64,000 nucleotides of DNA, taken from contig NZ_CP108538.1 of assembly GCF_035994185.1 (NCBI RefSeq), positions 8,621,501 through 8,685,500 of the forward strand, in the 5' to 3' direction. The stretch comes from Streptomyces sp. NBC_01217 (lineage in GTDB: Bacteria > Actinomycetota > Actinomycetes > Streptomycetales > Streptomycetaceae). The notes under the pieces were generated by a model that ran no database searches, was not told the origin of the DNA, and saw only the letters and a program-made list of their open reading frames with translations. Of the stretch, positions 63,072 through 64,000 are shown piece by piece (within the stretch, counting starts at the first letter, position 1; each line of letters begins with the position of its first letter). The translations under genes and the position numbers were made by a program.

Positions 63072-63420
63072 TAAGTGAGGGAAGGGTCATTCGGAGCGTG
63101 CCCGGCCTTGCGGCGAGCTGCGAGGTAGGCGCTCCAGTCCGGTGCGGCCCGGCGGTGCCACTGTTCGGCGGTGACCACGTGCATGCCGGTAAGCGAGGCG
63201 AGGACTGCTGCGGGCAGGTCCTGCGCGAGGTTCATCAGCGCGGTGGTGCGTCCGGCATTCACGCGGATTCCGGCTTGGTTGAGGCTTCGCATGATGGAGG
63301 CGGGGGCACTGTGCTGACCCGGCTGCTGCCCCGGGAAGAGCCAACGAGGTGCCTCGGCATTGCTGCGGATCGCATGGGGAGGTCGCCGAGCTTCCAGGTG
63401 CTTGACGGGTGACAGCCGTA
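63071..63420 (-). pseudogene. C-terminal remnant of an integrase-like protein
   Basis: The minus strand encodes WLFPGQQPGQHSAPASIMRSLNQAGIRVNAGRTTALMNLAQDLPAAVLASLTGMHVVTAEQWHRRAAPDWSAYLAARRKAG, matching the C-terminal end of actinobacterial phage-integrase/recombinase-like proteins that lack the catalytic tyrosine region in this part. Upstream of about 63420 the frame loses resemblance to the family. The stop TAG at 63071-63073 uses the last base of the IS; without the IS it would be TAA. It is probably a relic of an older mobile element. Confidence 0.5.
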
Positions 63421-63773
63421 GTCGCGCTGCTTTCCACAGGTCGCGGGGGTGCCACCGGGCCCGTAGACAGAGAAAGTGCAGCCCGCGGTCCGTGACAGGA
63501 CGACCTGGGCTGTTGCCCCTCACACTGGAGCCCGCGCCACCCCAGAGGGTGCGGGCCCCGGCGACAGCCGACGGTGGTGCCGAGCCCCGAAGCCCACCCC
63601 CTTCTCTGGCTGACAGGTGTTGCGCCCTCCGGTGGAGCCGATGCCGGCCCGGCAGCGGCCCGGTCGTGACGCTGTTTGCCGGCAGTGGCGTCCTCGGCAT
63701 CACGACCGCGAGCGCCTCTCCCGCAACGCCTGGTGCGTCGCGTCAACCACCCGGATGCGGTACGAAGTCCGGT
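63421..63773. other. gap with no convincing gene
   Basis: Frames here are open because of base composition but none shows a family motif on either strand. Decayed upstream parts of the integrase-like gene probably lie here. No clear promoter for the next gene could be made out. Confidence 0.4.
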
Positions 63774-64000
63774 GTGAACGAAAAGACTCAGCCCGCGACC
63801 GTTCGCGTGTTCATCGCCCTCGCCCCGCCCGACCACGCGAAAGAAGAACTGGCGCGGGAGCTGCGCCCCGCCTACGACACACACCCTCACATGCGGTGGA
63901 ACCGCATCGAGGACTGGCACATCACCCTGGCGTTCCTCGGGGAACTACCGGCCGAGACAGTTCTGCTCCTGCGCCCGTCCCTCGCCGGCCTCGCAGCGGA
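63774..64000 (+). CDS. thpR: RNA 2',3'-cyclic phosphodiesterase (LigT/ThpR), partial
   Basis: The first 75 residues of a 2H-phosphoesterase, cut by the window end. VRVFIALAPPDHAKEELARELRP is the typical start, and RIEDWHITLAFLGELPAE contains the first catalytic H-x-T motif (HITL). The second H-x-T motif should lie beyond the window. GTG 63774 is the start; a GTG two bases earlier runs straight into a stop. Members hydrolyse 2',3'-cyclic phosphate RNA ends; full length is about 180-200 residues. Confidence 0.85.
   Translation, partial: MNEKTQPATVRVFIALAPPDHAKEELARELRPAYDTHPHMRWNRIEDWHITLAFLGELPAETVLLLRPSLAGLAA

Noticed and set aside
63087..63920. A 277-residue minus-strand protein
   Set aside because: It lies in a different frame from the integrase remnant and over the start of the cyclic phosphodiesterase gene, and shows no family pattern.

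Overview
The window is high-GC actinobacterial DNA, almost certainly from a Streptomyces-type chromosome. Evidence is the strong third-position G/C bias, frequent GTG starts, ATGA/GTGA start-stop overlaps, many two-component and LacI systems, twin-arginine and lipoprotein exports, and Streptomyces-restricted small families. I saw no rRNA, tRNA or CRISPR. About 60 genes or gene remnants are called.

Region 1 (1-18.8 kb) looks like a redox/low-oxygen island. A SulP anion transporter is followed by a flavin split-barrel protein, an RsbW-like ATPase and a STAS protein in overlapping frames. Then come a PhnA-like protein, a cysteine-free ArsR regulator and a six-gene operon for a membrane complex related to group 4 [NiFe] hydrogenases and complex I. 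Its large subunit has lost every nickel-binding cysteine, so it is an Ehr-type (energy-converting hydrogenase related) complex, not a hydrogenase. Downstream are a second flavin split-barrel protein, a VKOR-type thiol oxidoreductase, a frameshifted flavohemoprotein, a DevR/DosR-type response regulator, the wreck of its DevS-like sensor kinase, and a cytochrome c oxidase subunit I. One palindrome, AGGGCC-N4-GGCCCT, lies upstream of several of these genes and is the likely DevR operator.

Region 2 (18.9-23.2 kb) holds a conflict-type cassette: a remnant of one STAND-like protein, a Trypco2 protein, and a trypsin-STAND-TPR protein, followed by a Sua5/YciO-family gene.

Region 3 (23.2-38.3 kb) is mixed accessory metabolism. 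It has a LacI-controlled sugar ABC transporter divergent from a glycogen-debranching-like enzyme with two matching operators, and a TPR/polyprenyl-synthase pair behind a long inverted repeat. It also has a DoxX-like protein, an LLM oxidoreductase, a frameshifted methyltransferase, and an SDR/HxlR divergon with a truncated quinone oxidoreductase.

Region 4 (38.4-47.7 kb) is a secreted cell-wall-like cluster: two paralogous small secreted proteins, a peptidoglycan-binding protein and a 1,339-residue transglycosylase-like/golvesin-like/SGNH protein, followed by a tandem histidine kinase and its LuxR-type regulator.

Region 5 (47.8-54 kb) has a phosphotransferase, a deazaflavin-type reductase, an SRPBCC protein, an osmoprotectant ABC system without an ATPase gene, and an acetyl-xylan-esterase-like enzyme.

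Region 6 (54-62 kb) is a LacI-controlled operon: FAD oxidoreductase, stand-alone HyuA-type ATPase, HEAVH protein, anion permease and a Tat-exported propeller protein. It looks like an uncharacterised catabolic pathway. An IS5-family element (IS427-like) sits exactly in its terminal stop codon, next to an integrase remnant. The window ends inside a 2',3'-cyclic phosphodiesterase gene.
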